Below, piece by piece: positions 14,410-25,315 of a DNA stretch of 32,579 nt. Positions within the stretch are counted from its first letter, which is position 1. Each line of letters starts with the position of its first letter. The DNA lies in the NCBI GenBank assembly GCA_945920185.1, contig CAMEJP010000023.1:1-32579 (forward strand). Direction: 5' to 3'. The translations under genes and the position numbers were made by a program. The notes beneath the pieces were generated by a model. That model ran no database searches, was not told the DNA's origin, and saw nothing but the letters and a program-made list of their open reading frames with translations. Origin of the DNA: an uncultured Eubacterium sp. (GTDB lineage: Bacteria > Bacillota > Clostridia > Lachnospirales > Lachnospiraceae).

Positions 14410-15501
14410 ATGTCGAATACAGCGTATTTGATACTTGAAAACGGAAAAGTTTTCAAAGGAAAGAGCTTTGGAGCGTCAAAAGAAGTTTACGGAGAAACTG
14501 TCTTCACAACAGGAATGACAGGCTATTTGGAGACTCTTACTGACCCTAGCTACTGTGGGCAGATTATCGTTCAGACATTTCCGCTTATAGGAAATTACGG
14601 CGTTATACCTGCTGATTTTGAGAGTAATTCCATTAAAGCTAAAGCATATATCGTAAAAGACTGGTGCCAGGAGCCTTCAAACTTTAGGTGTGAAGGTACT
14701 CTTGACGCCTTTTTAAAAGCCCAGGACATACCCGGACTTTATGATATTGACACAAGAGCTCTTACAAAAATCATAAGAGAAAACGGTACCATGAACGGCA
14801 TTATAACAACCGACCTCAACTCTCCTGCCATAGAAGAGATGAAAAAGCATGCCATACATGACCAGGTAGCAAGCGTATCCACAAAGGAAGTGTATGTGGA
14901 TATGCCAAGCGAGGTTAAATACAACGTAGCAATGTTTGATTTCGGACTCAAGGATAATATAAAGAGAGAACTTTTAAAGAGGGGATGTAAGCTTACGGTT
15001 TTCCCTTACAATGCAACAAGCGAGCAGATTATGGCAATCAATCCTGACGGCATAATGCTTTCAAACGGTCCGGGCGACCCTGTGGACAACCCTGAAGCAA
15101 TAAAGGCTCTCAAAGAGCTTATTGCCACAGATACGCCTATATTCGGAATATGTCTGGGTCATCAGCTCCTTGCCCTTGCAAACGGCTTTAAGACGGTTAA
15201 ACTTAAGTACGGTCACAGAGGCGCGAACCAGCCGGCAAAGGATATGACAACCGGAAAGGTATATATTACAAGCCAGAATCATGGCTATGCGGTGTTAAGC
15301 GACAGCATTGACACGAATATAGCAAAAGAATTATTTATAAATGTAAATGACAGAACATGTGAGGGTATCGAGTACACTAACCACCCTGTATTTTCCGTGC
15401 AGTTCCATCCGGAAGCATGTGCAGGTCCAAATGATTCGCAGTTCTTATTTGACAGATTTATCAATATGATGGAGGTGAAGAAAAATGCCACTCAACAGTA
15501 A
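14410..15501 (+). CDS. carA: Carbamoyl-phosphate synthase small (glutaminase) subunit
   Basis: Supplies ammonia from glutamine to CarB. At 363 residues it has the usual length. The N-terminal CarA domain begins AYLILENGKVFKGKSFG. The C-terminal class I amidotransferase domain has the nucleophile elbow FGICLGHQ and the His-Glu pair in VQFHPEA. The start is the ATG at 14410 behind GAGGAGG (14394-14400); the frame is open further upstream, inside the end of purF, but that part is a shadow. It overlaps the carB start by 17 bases, typical of translational coupling of the two subunits. Confidence 0.96.
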   Translation: MSNTAYLILENGKVFKGKSFGASKEVYGETVFTTGMTGYLETLTDPSYCGQIIVQTFPLIGNYGVIPADFESNSIKAKAYIVKDWCQEPSNFRCEGTLDAFLKAQDIPGLYDIDTRALTKIIRENGTMNGIITTDLNSPAIEEMKKHAIHDQVASVSTKEVYVDMPSEVKYNVAMFDFGLKDNIKRELLKRGCKLTVFPYNATSEQIMAINPDGIMLSNGPGDPVDNPEAIKALKELIATDTPIFGICLGHQLLALANGFKTVKLKYGHRGANQPAKDMTTGKVYITSQNHGYAVLSDSIDTNIAKELFINVNDRTCEGIEYTNHPVFSVQFHPEACAGPNDSQFLFDRFINMMEVKKNATQQ

Positions 15502-18500
15502 CATTAAAAAGGTATTGCTTATTGGTTCAGGCCCAATAGTTATAGGACAGGCAGCAGAGTTCGACTATGCCGGCACACAGGCTTTAAGAGTCCTCAAGGA
15601 GGCCGGAATAGAGGTAGTTCTTGTAAACTCTAACCCTGCTACCATTATGACGGATAAGGCGATGGCAGATAAAATCTACATTGAGCCGCTTACACTTAAA
15701 ACAGTTGAGAGAATTATTGAAAAAGAAAAGCCGGACAGCATTCTTTCAGGTCTTGGCGGACAGACAGGTCTTACACTTTCCATGCAGCTTGCCAAGGACG
15801 GCTTCCTTGAAAAGCATGGCGTGACACTGCTTGGCTCAAACCCTGAGACTATCGACAAGGCAGAGGACAGACAGATGTTTAAGGATACGATGGAAAGTAT
15901 CGGACAGCCTGTCATTCCTTCAAAGGTAGTTACGGATGTAGAGTCTGCAAAAGAATTTGCCGCTTCAATAGGCTACCCTGTTATTATCCGTCCTGCATTT
16001 ACGCTTGGAGGTTCAGGCGGCGGTATTGTTGAAAATGAGGAAGAGCTTATTGAGGTTGCCAAGAATGGTATTAACCTTTCACCTATAGGACAGATTCTTG
16101 TAGAGAGATGTATTGCAGGCTGGAAAGAGATAGAGTTTGAGGTTATGAGAGATAAGGTGGGTAATACCATCGCCGTATGTTCCATGGAGAATTTTGACCC
16201 TGTCGGCGTACATACAGGCGACAGTATCGTTATAGCTCCTGCCGTTACTCTTGCCGATAAGGAATATCAGATGTTAAGAAGTGCTGCCTTAAAGATTATA
16301 GACGCTCTTAAGGTAGAGGGCGGATGTAACTGTCAGTTTGCACTTAATCCTGATACCTTTGAGTATGCTGTTATTGAGGTAAATCCAAGAGTATCGCGTT
16401 CTTCGGCACTTGCTTCAAAGGCAACAGGTTATCCTATTGCAAAGGTTGCCACAAAGATTGCCATCGGATACACTCTTGATGAGATTAGAAATGAAATTAC
16501 AAAGAAGACATATGCAGCATTTGAGCCTACTTTGGACTATGTGGCAGTTAAATTCCCTAAGTGGCCTTTTGACAAATTTGTATATGCAAAGCGTGACCTC
16601 GGTACTCAGATGAAAGCAACAGGCGAGGTAATGAGTATCGCTGATACATTTGAAGAAGCTCTTATGAAGGCGGTAAGAGGCGCAGAAATCGGACTTAAGA
16701 CACTGACTCTCGAGAAGTGTAAGGATGCAACGGAAGAAGAACTTCGCGCACATATAAAGAAGGCTACTGACGAGAGACTGTTCTACATTTTTGAAGCACT
16801 TAAGCGCGGAATGAGCGTTGATGAGATACATGATATCTCAAAGATTGACGAATGGTTCCTGCATAAGATTGTTAAACTTATAGATTACGAGAAAAGAATT
16901 GCCACTCAGGAGATGACAAAGGAGCTTTACACAGAGGGAAAGAGACTTGGATATCTTGACGAGAGCATTAAGGCGATAAGCGGCAAGGATTTCGATTATA
17001 AGATGTCACCTGTGTACAAGATGGTTGATACCTGCGGCGGTGAGTTTGAGGCAGAGACACCTTATTTTTACTCATCATTTGATACAGAAGAGATGGGTAC
17101 GGTCAACGAGGCGAAAGCATTTGTTGAGAAATCGGACAAGAAGAGAGTCATCGTATTCGGTTCAGGTCCTATAAGAATCGGTCAGGGTATTGAATTTGAC
17201 TATGCTTCGGTACACTGTGTATGGACTTTGAAAGAGCTTGGATACGAAGTTATCGTTATAAATAACAATCCTGAAACAGTATCCACGGATTTTGATATCG
17301 GCGACAGACTTTACTTTGAGCCACTCAGCAATGAGGATGTGCTTCATATAGTAAATCTTGAAAAACCGGACGGAGTATTTGTTGCATTTGGCGGTCAGAC
17401 GGCAATTAAGCTCACAAAGGCACTCAATAAGGCAGGCGTAAATATATTCGGAACAAGCGCCGACAGTATAGATATGGCAGAAGACAGAGAACGTTTTGAC
17501 GAGCTTTTGGAATCACTTAATGTTAAACGTCCTGCCGGATTTACCGTTATGAGTACGCAGGACGCACTTGATGCGGCAAATAAGCTCACATATCCTGTCC
17601 TTATGCGTCCGTCATATGTGCTTGGCGGTCAGAATATGATTATTGCATTCTCTGATGACGATATCAGGGAATATATGAAGATTATTCTTGATACAAATCC
17701 GGACAACCCTGTACTTATCGATAAGTATATAAGCGGTCTCGAGATAGAGGTAGACGCTATATGTGACGGCGAGGATATTCTTATTCCGGGCATTATGGAG
17801 CATATAGAGAGAACAGGTATACATTCAGGCGACAGTATAGCCGTATATCCTGCTCCACACATTGATGACAATATGGCAGACAAGATTACAGTTCTTACAA
17901 GAAGACTCTGTATGGGTCTTAAGGCAAAAGGTCTTGTAAATGTTCAGTACATTGTAAGTGACGGACAGATATTCATTATCGAGGTAAATCCTCGTGCTTC
18001 AAGAACCATTCCGTATCTTAGCAAGGTAACAAACGTGCCTATGTGCGACCTTGCCACAAAGACAAGCCTTGGCATGAAGCTTACGGATCTTGGATACGGT
18101 CTTGGACTTTATAAGGCATCTCCTTATACTGCAGTTAAGGTGCCTGTATTCTCATTTGAGAAACTGACGGATGTGGATACACAGCTCGGACCTGAGATGA
18201 AATCTACGGGTGAGGTTCTCGGTATAGGCAAGAACCTTCAGGAAGGCCTTTACAAGGGACTTATCGCTGCAGGTTACAAGATGTATAAAGAAGGCGGCGT
18301 TTTCATAAGCGTAAGAAAGAGCGATAAAGGCGAGATAGCTCCTATCGCAAAGAAATTTGACGCAATTGGATTTAAGCTGTATGCTACCGAGGGAAATGCA
18401 GAGGTTCTTAAGAATGCAGGACTTAAGGTAACTGTCGTAGATAAGATTCACGAGAGCCCTAACAATGCAATGCATCTCATTGAAAGCGGACTTGTCAATT

Positions 18501-19537
18501 ATATAATTTCTACATCTACAAAGGGAAGGAATCCTCAGCGTGACAGCGTTAAGCTCAGAAGAAGAGCAAGCCAGCTTGGTATTCCTTGTCTTACGGCGAT
18601 AGATACTGCAAATGCTCTTGTAGACAGCCTTACAAGCAGATATTCAGAGCTTAACACAGAGCTTATTGATATCAATGATTTGAGAGATAAGAAAAAGACT
18701 CTTAACTTTGTTAAGATGCAGGGCTGCGGTGATGACTACATTTACTTTGACTGCTACCGAACCAACATTGAGTCACCTGAAACACTGTCAGTAATACTTT
18801 CAGACAGACATTTCGGAATCGGCGGTGACGGCGTGGTTCTTATATGCAGGTCAAAGGTTGCAGATGCCAAAATGAGAATGTTCAATCTTGACGGCAGCGA
18901 GGCTACAATGAGCGGAAATGCCATAAGATGTATGGCAAAATATCTCTATGATAACGGTTTCGCCAGAAAGACAAAGATTAGCATAGAAACACTTGCCGGC
19001 ATAAGGGAAGTGGAAGTTATAAAGCGTCACGGAGTAGTATGGCAGGCTTCTGTTGATATGGGCAAGGTGGAAACTGCACCTGAGCTTATACCTGCTTTGC
19101 TTGACGGAGAAAATGTAATTAACAGGCCTGTTACACTGGCAGGAGAAGAAAGAAACATCACATGCGTTTCGGTCGGCAATCCTCACTGCATTATATTTGC
19201 AGATGATGTTGAAGGCATAGATGTTAAGCAGATAGGACCTGTTATAGAAAATGATGATATGTTCCCTGAGAGAATAAATGTTGAGTTCGTTAAAGTACTT
19301 GATGACCATACTATCAGAATGAGAGTGTGGGAGAGAGGTCGCGGAGAGACCGTATCCTGCGGTACAGGAGCATGTGCGGCAGCTTCAGCTGCAGTGCTTA
19401 ACGGTTACTGCAAGCCTGACAAGGACATAAGAGTACTGTTAAACGGCGGCGAACTGGTAGTTAAATACTCATCAGAAGGACATGTATATTTGAAAGGTAA
19501 CTGTGAAAAGATATACGAAGGAGTTGTAGAAGTATGA
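15485..19537 (+). CDS. carB: Carbamoyl-phosphate synthase large subunit fused to diaminopimelate epimerase
   Basis: One open frame of 1350 residues. Residues 1-~1060 are a full CarB: two ATP-grasp halves (starting [20 protein letters not shown] and [20 protein letters not shown]) and the regulatory MGS domain from ~936. After a linker, residues ~1073-1350 form a complete Dap[18 protein letters not shown], the first catalytic Cys in SGNAIRC, the second in SCGTGAC, and ERGRGET between them. CarB makes carbamoyl phosphate for arginine and pyrimidines; DapF converts LL- to meso-diaminopimelate. No stop, ribosome site or frameshift lies at the junction (18660-18720), so a single polypeptide is expected unless it is processed. 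In the first DapF motif, Asp1083 replaces the usual substrate-binding Asn of GxGND, while the neighbouring Asp1084 is kept. The start has GGAGGTG at good spacing. The stop overlaps the pyrG start by four bases. Confidence 0.94.
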   Translation: MPLNSNIKKVLLIGSGPIVIGQAAEFDYAGTQALRVLKEAGIEVVLVNSNPATIMTDKAMADKIYIEPLTLKTVERIIEKEKPDSILSGLGGQTGLTLSMQLAKDGFLEKHGVTLLGSNPETIDKAEDRQMFKDTMESIGQPVIPSKVVTDVESAKEFAASIGYPVIIRPAFTLGGSGGGIVENEEELIEVAKNGINLSPIGQILVERCIAGWKEIEFEVMRDKVGNTIAVCSMENFDPVGVHTGDSIVIAPAVTLADKEYQMLRSAALKIIDALKVEGGCNCQFALNPDTFEYAVIEVNPRVSRSSALASKATGYPIAKVATKIAIGYTLDEIRNEITKKTYAAFEPTLDYVAVKFPKWPFDKFVYAKRDLGTQMKATGEVMSIADTFEEALMKAVRGAEIGLKTLTLEKCKDATEEELRAHIKKATDERLFYIFEALKRGMSVDEIHDISKIDEWFLHKIVKLIDYEKRIATQEMTKELYTEGKRLGYLDESIKAISGKDFDYKMSPVYKMVDTCGGEFEAETPYFYSSFDTEEMGTVNEAKAFVEKSDKKRVIVFGSGPIRIGQGIEFDYASVHCVWTLKELGYEVIVINNNPETVSTDFDIGDRLYFEPLSNEDVLHIVNLEKPDGVFVAFGGQTAIKLTKALNKAGVNIFGTSADSIDMAEDRERFDELLESLNVKRPAGFTVMSTQDALDAANKLTYPVLMRPSYVLGGQNMIIAFSDDDIREYMKIILDTNPDNPVLIDKYISGLEIEVDAICDGEDILIPGIMEHIERTGIHSGDSIAVYPAPHIDDNMADKITVLTRRLCMGLKAKGLVNVQYIVSDGQIFIIEVNPRASRTIPYLSKVTNVPMCDLATKTSLGMKLTDLGYGLGLYKASPYTAVKVPVFSFEKLTDVDTQLGPEMKSTGEVLGIGKNLQEGLYKGLIAAGYKMYKEGGVFISVRKSDKGEIAPIAKKFDAIGFKLYATEGNAEVLKNAGLKVTVVDKIHESPNNAMHLIESGLVNYIISTSTKGRNPQRDSVKLRRRASQLGIPCLTAIDTANALVDSLTSRYSELNTELIDINDLRDKKKTLNFVKMQGCGDDYIYFDCYRTNIESPETLSVILSDRHFGIGGDGVVLICRSKVADAKMRMFNLDGSEATMSGNAIRCMAKYLYDNGFARKTKISIETLAGIREVEVIKRHGVVWQASVDMGKVETAPELIPALLDGENVINRPVTLAGEERNITCVSVGNPHCIIFADDVEGIDVKQIGPVIENDDMFPERINVEFVKVLDDHTIRMRVWERGRGETVSCGTGACAAASAAVLNGYCKPDKDIRVLLNGGELVVKYSSEGHVYLKGNCEKIYEGVVEV

Positions 19538-21135
19538 CAAAATATATATTTGTAACAGGAGGTGTAGTTTCAGGTCTCGGTAAAGGAATTACGGCGGCAT
19601 CTCTTGGAAGACTTTTAAAATGTCGTGGATATAAGGTGGCTTCACAGAAGCTTGACCCTTATATGAACGTAGATCCCGGTACGATGAGCCCTTATCAGCA
19701 CGGCGAAGTATTCGTTACTGAAGACGGAGCTGAAACTGACCTTGACCTCGGACACTACGAGAGATTTATTGATGAGAATCTTAACAAGTTCTCAAATCTT
19801 ACATCAGGAAAAACGTACTGGAACGTACTTAACAGAGAACGTAACGGTGAATACCTGGGCGAAACGGTTCAGGTTATTCCTCACATTACCGACGAGATAA
19901 AGAAGTTCATTTATATGGGTGCCAAGTCATCTGAGGCTGACATCCTTATAACAGAAATCGGCGGAACAACAGGAGATATCGAGAGTCAGCCGTTCCTTGA
20001 AGCCATAAGACAGGTGTCATTGGAGGTCGGACGCGAGAACTGTCTGTTCATACACGTCACTCTTGTTCCTTATTTGAGCGGTTCTGACGAGTATAAGTCA
20101 AAGCCTACACAGCATTCGGTAAAGGAACTTCGTTCACTTGGTATAGCTCCTGACGTTATCGTTACAAGAGCAGACGGAAGTATCGGAGAGCATATTAAAG
20201 ATAAGATAGCACTTTTCTGTAATGTTAAGAAGGATTGCGTAATAGAAAATCTTACTCTCAACTCGCTTTATGAAGCTCCTATTATGCTCCATGAGAACGG
20301 ACTTGACAAGGTAGTCTGCAGAGAACTTAAACTTACCGACGCAGAGCCTGATCTTACGGAATGGAAAAATATGCTTGTTAAGTTAAGAAACTGCGAAAAG
20401 ACTGTCAGGATAGCCATCGTAGGAAAGTATGTAAAGCTTCATGACGCATATCTTTCAGTCAGAGAGGCGCTTTACCATGCCGGATATGAAAATGGTGCAA
20501 ATGTAGATGTTATGTGGATTGACAGTGAAAATATCACAAAGGACACAGTAAACGATATACTTAAGGACGCTCAGGGTATTCTTGTTCCGGGCGGTTTTGG
20601 TGACAGAGGCATTGAAGGCAAGGTTCTTGCCTGCAAATATGCAAGAGAGAATAATATTCCTTATTTTGGCATATGTCTTGGTATGCAGATTGCGGTTATC
20701 GAGTTTGCAAGAGATGTTTTAGGATATACGGATGCCAATTCAAGAGAATTTAACGAGGCAAGCGAGCATCTTGTAATAGACCTTATGGAGGAACAGCTTT
20801 CTGTCATAAAGAAGGGCGGTACAATGCGTCTTGGAAGTTATCCTTGTAAGGTGGCGGAAGGAACAATGCTTCGTGAAGCCTATAAGACTGAAAATGTTTC
20901 AGAACGTCACAGACACAGATTTGAATTTAACAATGCATTCAGGGACGAGATGGTGGCACACGGACTTACAATCAGCGGTACATCACCTGATGATGCCATA
21001 GTAGAGGCAGTGGAGGTAAAGGAAAACCGCTTCTTTGTAGGTGTACAGTTCCATCCTGAATTTAAATCAAGACCAAACAAACCACATCCTATTTTCAGAG
21101 AGTTTGTTAAGGCTTCACTAGAAAATGAAAAGTAA
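19534..21135 (+). CDS. pyrG: CTP synthase
   Basis: Converts UTP to CTP with glutamine and ATP. 533 residues: N-terminal synthase domain ([41 protein letters not shown]) and C-terminal class I glutaminase domain ([10 protein letters not shown] nucleophile; VGVQFHPEF His-Glu). It is coupled to the upstream CarB-DapF gene by an ATGA overlap, and followed 18 bases later by dapL. This makes a third glutamine amidotransferase in the operon after PurF and CarA. Confidence 0.97.
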   Translation: MTKYIFVTGGVVSGLGKGITAASLGRLLKCRGYKVASQKLDPYMNVDPGTMSPYQHGEVFVTEDGAETDLDLGHYERFIDENLNKFSNLTSGKTYWNVLNRERNGEYLGETVQVIPHITDEIKKFIYMGAKSSEADILITEIGGTTGDIESQPFLEAIRQVSLEVGRENCLFIHVTLVPYLSGSDEYKSKPTQHSVKELRSLGIAPDVIVTRADGSIGEHIKDKIALFCNVKKDCVIENLTLNSLYEAPIMLHENGLDKVVCRELKLTDAEPDLTEWKNMLVKLRNCEKTVRIAIVGKYVKLHDAYLSVREALYHAGYENGANVDVMWIDSENITKDTVNDILKDAQGILVPGGFGDRGIEGKVLACKYARENNIPYFGICLGMQIAVIEFARDVLGYTDANSREFNEASEHLVIDLMEEQLSVIKKGGTMRLGSYPCKVAEGTMLREAYKTENVSERHRHRFEFNNAFRDEMVAHGLTISGTSPDDAIVEAVEVKENRFFVGVQFHPEFKSRPNKPHPIFREFVKASLENEK

Positions 21136-21153
21136 GGAAAGAAGGCAGATACA

Positions 21154-22335
21154 GTGAAAATCAACAGTAATTATTCAAACTTAAAGGACAGCTATCTTTT
21201 CTCGACAATAGCAAAGAAGGTAAATGAATATAAGGCAGCTAATCCTGACGCTGACATTATAAGACTTGGAATAGGTGACGTAACACTTCCTCTTCCTAAA
21301 GTCTGTGTAGAGGCTATGGAGAAGGCAAGTGCCGAGATGGGTGTCAAGGAGACATTTAAAGGCTACGGCGAGGAGCAGGGCTACGGCTTTCTTCGCACGG
21401 CAGTTGCAAAGTACTATACAAACAGAAATGTTGTCTTAAGTGATGATGAGATATTTATAAGCGACGGTGCAAAGAGCGACCTCGGAAACATTCTTGATGT
21501 GTTCAGCGTAGACAACACGGTACTTATTCCTGACCCTGTATATCCTGTATATGTGGATACAAATGTTATGGCAGGAAGAAACATAGTATTTATGAACGGT
21601 AACGAGGAGAATGGCTTCCTTCCTATGCCTCAGGCAGATGTAAAGGCAGACATAATTTATCTCTGCTCGCCAAATAACCCGACAGGTGCAGTGTATAACA
21701 AGGCACAGCTTAAGGAATGGGTAGATTACGCAAATAGAAATGATGCCGTAATTCTCTTTGACGCAGCTTATGAAGCATTTATCATGGATGATACGCTTCC
21801 AAAGAGCATTTATGAAATAGAGGGAGCAAGAACATGTGCCATAGAGTTCTGCTCATTCTCAAAGAAGGCAGGCTTTACGGGAACAAGATGCGGTTATACC
21901 GTAGTTCCTAAAGAACTTGTGCGTGAGGGTGTGGCACTTAACAAAATGTGGCTTCGCCGTCAGACAACCAAATTCAACGGTGTTCCGTACATTGTTCAGA
22001 GAGGTGCCGAGGCAGTATTTACCGAGGAAGGCTACAAACAGACTCAGGAAAATATAGAGTACTACCTTGGAAATGCCAAGATCATAGCTGCCACTCTTGA
22101 CGAGCTTGGAATAAAGTACTTTGGCGGAAAGAATTCGCCATACATTTGGTTAAAGTGTCCTGATAATATGAAATCATGGGACTTTTTCGATATGCTGCTC
22201 ACTAAGATAAATGTTGTCGGCACACCGGGACAGGGCTTCGGCGAAAACGGAGAAGGATTCTTCAGACTTACTGCATTTGGCAGCAGGGAAAATGTCATAA
22301 AGGCTATGGAAAGATTCAAGAATCTTTTTGCATAA
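21154..22335 (+). CDS. dapL: LL-diaminopimelate aminotransferase
   Basis: PLP enzyme that makes LL-diaminopimelate directly from tetrahydrodipicolinate and glutamate, bypassing the DapC/D/E steps. 393 residues, the usual length. The N-terminus [17 protein letters not shown] and [12 protein letters not shown] are characteristic of DapL. The PLP-binding lysine lies in [10 protein letters not shown] and the substrate loop in PNNPTGA. The start is GTG at 21154, with AAGGAAAGAAGG just upstream. Its product is the substrate of the DapF domain fused to CarB two genes upstream, so the last two steps to meso-DAP are encoded in one operon. No clear terminator follows. Confidence 0.94.
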   Translation: MKINSNYSNLKDSYLFSTIAKKVNEYKAANPDADIIRLGIGDVTLPLPKVCVEAMEKASAEMGVKETFKGYGEEQGYGFLRTAVAKYYTNRNVVLSDDEIFISDGAKSDLGNILDVFSVDNTVLIPDPVYPVYVDTNVMAGRNIVFMNGNEENGFLPMPQADVKADIIYLCSPNNPTGAVYNKAQLKEWVDYANRNDAVILFDAAYEAFIMDDTLPKSIYEIEGARTCAIEFCSFSKKAGFTGTRCGYTVVPKELVREGVALNKMWLRRQTTKFNGVPYIVQRGAEAVFTEEGYKQTQENIEYYLGNAKIIAATLDELGIKYFGGKNSPYIWLKCPDNMKSWDFFDMLLTKINVVGTPGQGFGENGEGFFRLTAFGSRENVIKAMERFKNLFA

Positions 22336-22363
22336 GAAGTATTTCCCAAAATTGAAATTCATA

Positions 22364-22392
22364 TTGACAAATGCGAAATTGTGGATTATGAT
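22364..22392 (+). promoter_or_regulatory. Strong sigma-A promoter of the amino-acid ABC transporter
   Basis: Perfect TTGACA (22364-22369), 17-base spacer, TATGAT (22387-22392). The predicted start near 22398 coincides with the first base of an 11-bp hairpin, giving a ~155-nt leader before the binding-protein gene. Confidence 0.78.
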
Positions 22393-22398
22393 TTTTAC

Positions 22399-22553
22399 AA
22401 GGCAATGGAGCTGAAAGACTTCCGTTGCCTTTTAAATTTAACATATGGAGGAAAAGAGTAAAAGACAGCTTTTACTCTACGAGTTTGTGCCGAAGCGTCA
22501 CAAACATCGAGATATTAATTCCTGCGCTAACGCTTCGGAATGGAGGAAAAATT
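22399..22553 (+). promoter_or_regulatory. Highly structured 5' leader of the ABC transporter; candidate cis-regulatory RNA
   Basis: Three hairpins in a row. H1: AAGGCAATGGA (22399-22409) with TCCGTTGCCTT (22421-22431), 11 pairs with one G-U. H2: AGAGTAAAAG (22455-22464) with CTTTTACTCT (22469-22478), ten perfect pairs around ACAG. H3: GTTTGTG (22483-22489) with CACAAAC (22499-22505). The nine-base loop of H3, CCGAAGCGT (22490-22498), is exactly complementary to ACGCTTCGG (22530-22538), four bases before the ribosome site GGAGG (22542-22546). Part of the loop could form a pseudoknot with the start region or, with H3 open, a nine-base helix next to the SD. No T-box consensus and no riboswitch class I can recognise is present. 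The arms also form part of an open frame from the ATG at 22445, but that frame overlaps the binding-protein gene and lacks a ribosome site. Confidence 0.6.
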
Positions 22554-23411
22554 ATGAAAAACGTAAAAAAAGTAATTTCAATGCTGCTTGTAGCAGTGCT
22601 TTGTCTTGGAGTTTTGGCTGCCTGCGGTTCAAAGGACAAAGATAAGGCAAAGGATGAGAGCAAGTCAAATGCTCCTGAGAAGACCATTGACATTTCAGGC
22701 GTCAAGCTTATCAATGACGGTGTTCTTACAGTAGGCTGTGAGGCAGGATATCCGCCTTTTGAAGATATTGCAAAAGACGGTGTCACACCTATCGGTTATG
22801 ATATTGATATCATAACAGAGGTTGCCAACAGACTTGGACTTAAGGTAAATATCATCAATACTGCATGGGACGGAATATTTGCAGGCATTGATGTAAATTA
22901 TGATGTTGTATGTTCTGCCGTTACGATAACACCTGATAGAAAAGAGACAATGATTTTCTCTACACCTTATATTAACAACTATCAGGCTGTTGTTGTTCCT
23001 AAGGGAAGCAAGTTAGACATCAAGAGTTTCAAAGACCTTGACAAGATGACAATTGCACTTCAGAAGGAAACCACATCAGATATTCTTATGTCAGATTACA
23101 AGTCAACAGGAACCATTGATATAGAGATAGTTGCAAACGAGAAGCTTACAACATGCTTTACACAGCTTACAAACGGTGAGGTTGATGCAGTGGTTGTAGA
23201 CAGCACCGTAGCAGACGGATATATCGCAAGAGAGCCTGAAAAATATACGATTATTTTTAAGGACGAGAGCGAATTTGAACAGTTTGGTATTGCCATGGGC
23301 AAGAAGAACACAGCACTTCAGAAGGCTATAAATGAAGCACTTGCCGATATGGAGGCAGACGGTTTTATTGCTGAAACATATGATTATTGGTTTGGTTCAG
23401 GCACAAAGTAA
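22554..23411 (+). CDS. Polar amino-acid ABC transporter substrate-binding lipoprotein
   Basis: Family 3 solute-binding protein that captures an amino acid outside the membrane and delivers it to the permease. 285 residues from the ATG at 22554, seven bases after GGAGG; a longer frame from 22425 runs through the leader RNA and is not coding. The signal peptide ends in LAAC, so Cys24 is the lipid anchor, followed by a Lys/Asp-rich linker. Motifs LTVGCEAGYPPFE, GYDIDII and FSTPYINNYQ are typical. Ligand class (glutamine, cystine or other polar amino acid) cannot be fixed from sequence alone. It is the first gene of a three-gene transporter operon directly after the glutamine hub. Confidence 0.93.
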   Translation: MKNVKKVISMLLVAVLCLGVLAACGSKDKDKAKDESKSNAPEKTIDISGVKLINDGVLTVGCEAGYPPFEDIAKDGVTPIGYDIDIITEVANRLGLKVNIINTAWDGIFAGIDVNYDVVCSAVTITPDRKETMIFSTPYINNYQAVVVPKGSKLDIKSFKDLDKMTIALQKETTSDILMSDYKSTGTIDIEIVANEKLTTCFTQLTNGEVDAVVVDSTVADGYIAREPEKYTIIFKDESEFEQFGIAMGKKNTALQKAINEALADMEADGFIAETYDYWFGSGTK

Positions 23412-23463
23412 AATCAACTTTACTTTAGTGTTATAAAATATTAAAGGGAATGAGCAGAAGCAG

Positions 23464-24507
23464 ATGAAGAAGATATTAAAGAAAATGGTTGATGTAAAGA
23501 ACTGGAAGAGGAAAACAAAGATTAGCGCAGTAATCGTACTTTTATGTATTATTGCGGCTATAGTGCTTGGCGTGACAAAACCAAGTGAGGAAGAAATGAT
23601 AAGTCAGGCATCTGAGACTATGCAGGAGCTTATCAAAAAGGACGAAACCAGCACAAGAAAGCGTGTGACAGTAACGTATAACAGCTTATTTGTCATTAAC
23701 TACTGCTCGTTTTCTTCATCAGGAGCAAATGCCATGAGCGAAAACTTTGTAGGCTTTGCCGGCAAAGTTTACAAGGCAGATGAAGGCATGGCAAAAACTG
23801 TCGGACAGATGGTAAATTACGTATACAGAATGCTTGGTATCGGTGAAAATGTAATGCATGGAGCAAAGCTTACAATACTTCTCACTACACTTACGGTATT
23901 CTTTGGAGTGTTACTCGGAGTATTTCTGGCTCTCGGTAAGATTTCCAGAAATCCTTTTATAAGCAAGATAAGTAGCGGTTACATATTTTTCTTCAGAGGA
24001 ACGCCGCTTCTTATCCAGCTTTTTGTGGTATATTTTTCTGTTCCGAGTATATTTGGATTTGCTTGGAGGGATTTGTTTGCGGCAAGCGACAATCAGGCAG
24101 TGTATAAGGGAGCATTTATAGCGGCACTTATTGCGTTTGCACTTAATTCCGGAGCTTACTGCGCCGAGATAATAAGAGCTGCCATTCAGTCCATCGACAA
24201 GGGACAGTATGAGGCGTCAAAGGCATTGGGCTTAAGTTATGGAAAGACTATGCGCCTTGTTATCATTCCTCAGTCTGTAAAGAGAATGATACCGCCTGTA
24301 TGTAACGAATTTATCATGGTACTCAAGGACGCTTCGTTAGTATTTGCCATATCCCTTATGGATATAACGACAATATCCAAAAACATTATGACCAGTGAAG
24401 GCTCATATCTTGTGTTCATACCGGCACTTGTAATCTACCTGATTATTACGGGTATCTTCACTTATATATTTAACAAGATAGAGAAGAAATTCTCAGTCTA
24501 TGAATAG
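23464..24507 (+). CDS. Amino-acid ABC transporter permease with extra N-terminal domain
   Basis: 347 residues, about 120 more than usual for His/Glu/Gln-type permeases. The core (residues ~126-347) has the HisM/GlnP features TLKxT-like [20 protein letters not shown], the EAA coupling loop [21 protein letters not shown], and KDASLVF. In front of it are a basic start, one membrane helix (residues ~20-37) and an ~85-residue region (41-125) predicted to face outward, for which I recognise no family. The ribosome site is weak. The 3' end overlaps only a spurious ATG; the ATPase start lies 14 bases after the stop. Confidence 0.9.
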   Translation: MKKILKKMVDVKNWKRKTKISAVIVLLCIIAAIVLGVTKPSEEEMISQASETMQELIKKDETSTRKRVTVTYNSLFVINYCSFSSSGANAMSENFVGFAGKVYKADEGMAKTVGQMVNYVYRMLGIGENVMHGAKLTILLTTLTVFFGVLLGVFLALGKISRNPFISKISSGYIFFFRGTPLLIQLFVVYFSVPSIFGFAWRDLFAASDNQAVYKGAFIAALIAFALNSGAYCAEIIRAAIQSIDKGQYEASKALGLSYGKTMRLVIIPQSVKRMIPPVCNEFIMVLKDASLVFAISLMDITTISKNIMTSEGSYLVFIPALVIYLIITGIFTYIFNKIEKKFSVYE

Positions 24508-24520
24508 GAAGGAGCCTAAT

Positions 24521-25297
24521 ATGGAAAATTATGAGTACATACTTGAAACAGAACATGTGAGCAAAAGCTTTGGTTCCCTTGAAGTATTAAAGGATATCAA
24601 TCTTAAAGTGAAAAAAGGCGAGGTTATATGTATTATCGGACCGTCAGGAGCCGGTAAGTCAACATACCTTCGCTCGCTTAATCAGCTTGAAAAAATAACA
24701 AGCGGCAAAATATTTATAAAAGGCGATTTGTTTTTGCACAGAGAGCACAACAGGACAGTTGAAAGAATTGACAAAGAGACTCAGCAGAAACTGCTTTTAG
24801 AGATGGGAATGTGTTTTCAGCGTTTTAATCTCTTTCCACATAAGACGGCACTTGAAAATGTTATGCTTGCGCCGATAAACGTGCAGGGTGTGGATAAGGA
24901 ATCAGCCAGAAAGGAAGCCATAGAGCTTCTTGGCAAGGTAGGACTTGCCGACAAGGCAGATGAGTATCCAAACAGACTTTCAGGCGGTCAGCAGCAGCGT
25001 GTGGCAATAGCGAGAGCCCTTGCCATGAAGCCTGAGATAATGCTTTTTGACGAACCGACATCAGCACTGGACCCTGAACTTGTAGGAGATGTTTTACAGG
25101 TTATGAAAAATCTTGCGAAAGCCGGTATGACTATGCTTTGCGTAACTCACGAGATGGGTTTTGCCAAGGAAGTGGCTGACAGGGTACTCTTTATGGCGGA
25201 TGGAATAATAGCAGAGGAAGGAACTCCGGAGGAGATTTTCAACAATCCTCAGAATCCGAGAACCCAGAGCTTCTTAAAGTCTATTTTAAACGCATAA
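24521..25297 (+). CDS. Amino-acid ABC transporter ATP-binding protein
   Basis: 258 residues, GlnQ/HisP-type ATPase that powers the transporter. Walker [11 protein letters not shown]-loop [10 protein letters not shown], signature LSGGQQQR, Walker [15 protein letters not shown] and the switch His in CVTHEMGF are all intact. The start is the ATG at 24521, six bases after AGGAAGGAG; an upstream in-frame ATG at 24500 lies inside the permease gene and before that ribosome site. The operon ends at a hairpin 20 bases downstream. Confidence 0.95.
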   Translation: MENYEYILETEHVSKSFGSLEVLKDINLKVKKGEVICIIGPSGAGKSTYLRSLNQLEKITSGKIFIKGDLFLHREHNRTVERIDKETQQKLLLEMGMCFQRFNLFPHKTALENVMLAPINVQGVDKESARKEAIELLGKVGLADKADEYPNRLSGGQQQRVAIARALAMKPEIMLFDEPTSALDPELVGDVLQVMKNLAKAGMTMLCVTHEMGFAKEVADRVLFMADGIIAEEGTPEEIFNNPQNPRTQSFLKSILNA

Positions 25298-25315
25298 AAG
25301 CTGATATATGACTAA

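Noticed and set aside
22425-22553. N-terminal extension of the substrate-binding protein
   Set aside because: The frame is open but runs through the structured leader, lacks a ribosome site, and would bury the lipoprotein signal peptide; the ATG at 22554 has a perfect ribosome site.
22399-22553. T-box riboswitch before the amino-acid transporter
   Set aside because: No AGGGTGGNACCGCG-type T-box consensus and no terminator/antiterminator pair of the usual form.
22445-22645. Possible 66-residue leader peptide in the ABC-transporter leader
   Set aside because: No ribosome site before its ATG, and it runs far into the binding-protein gene in another frame; the base pairing better explains the sequence. 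Not fully excluded.
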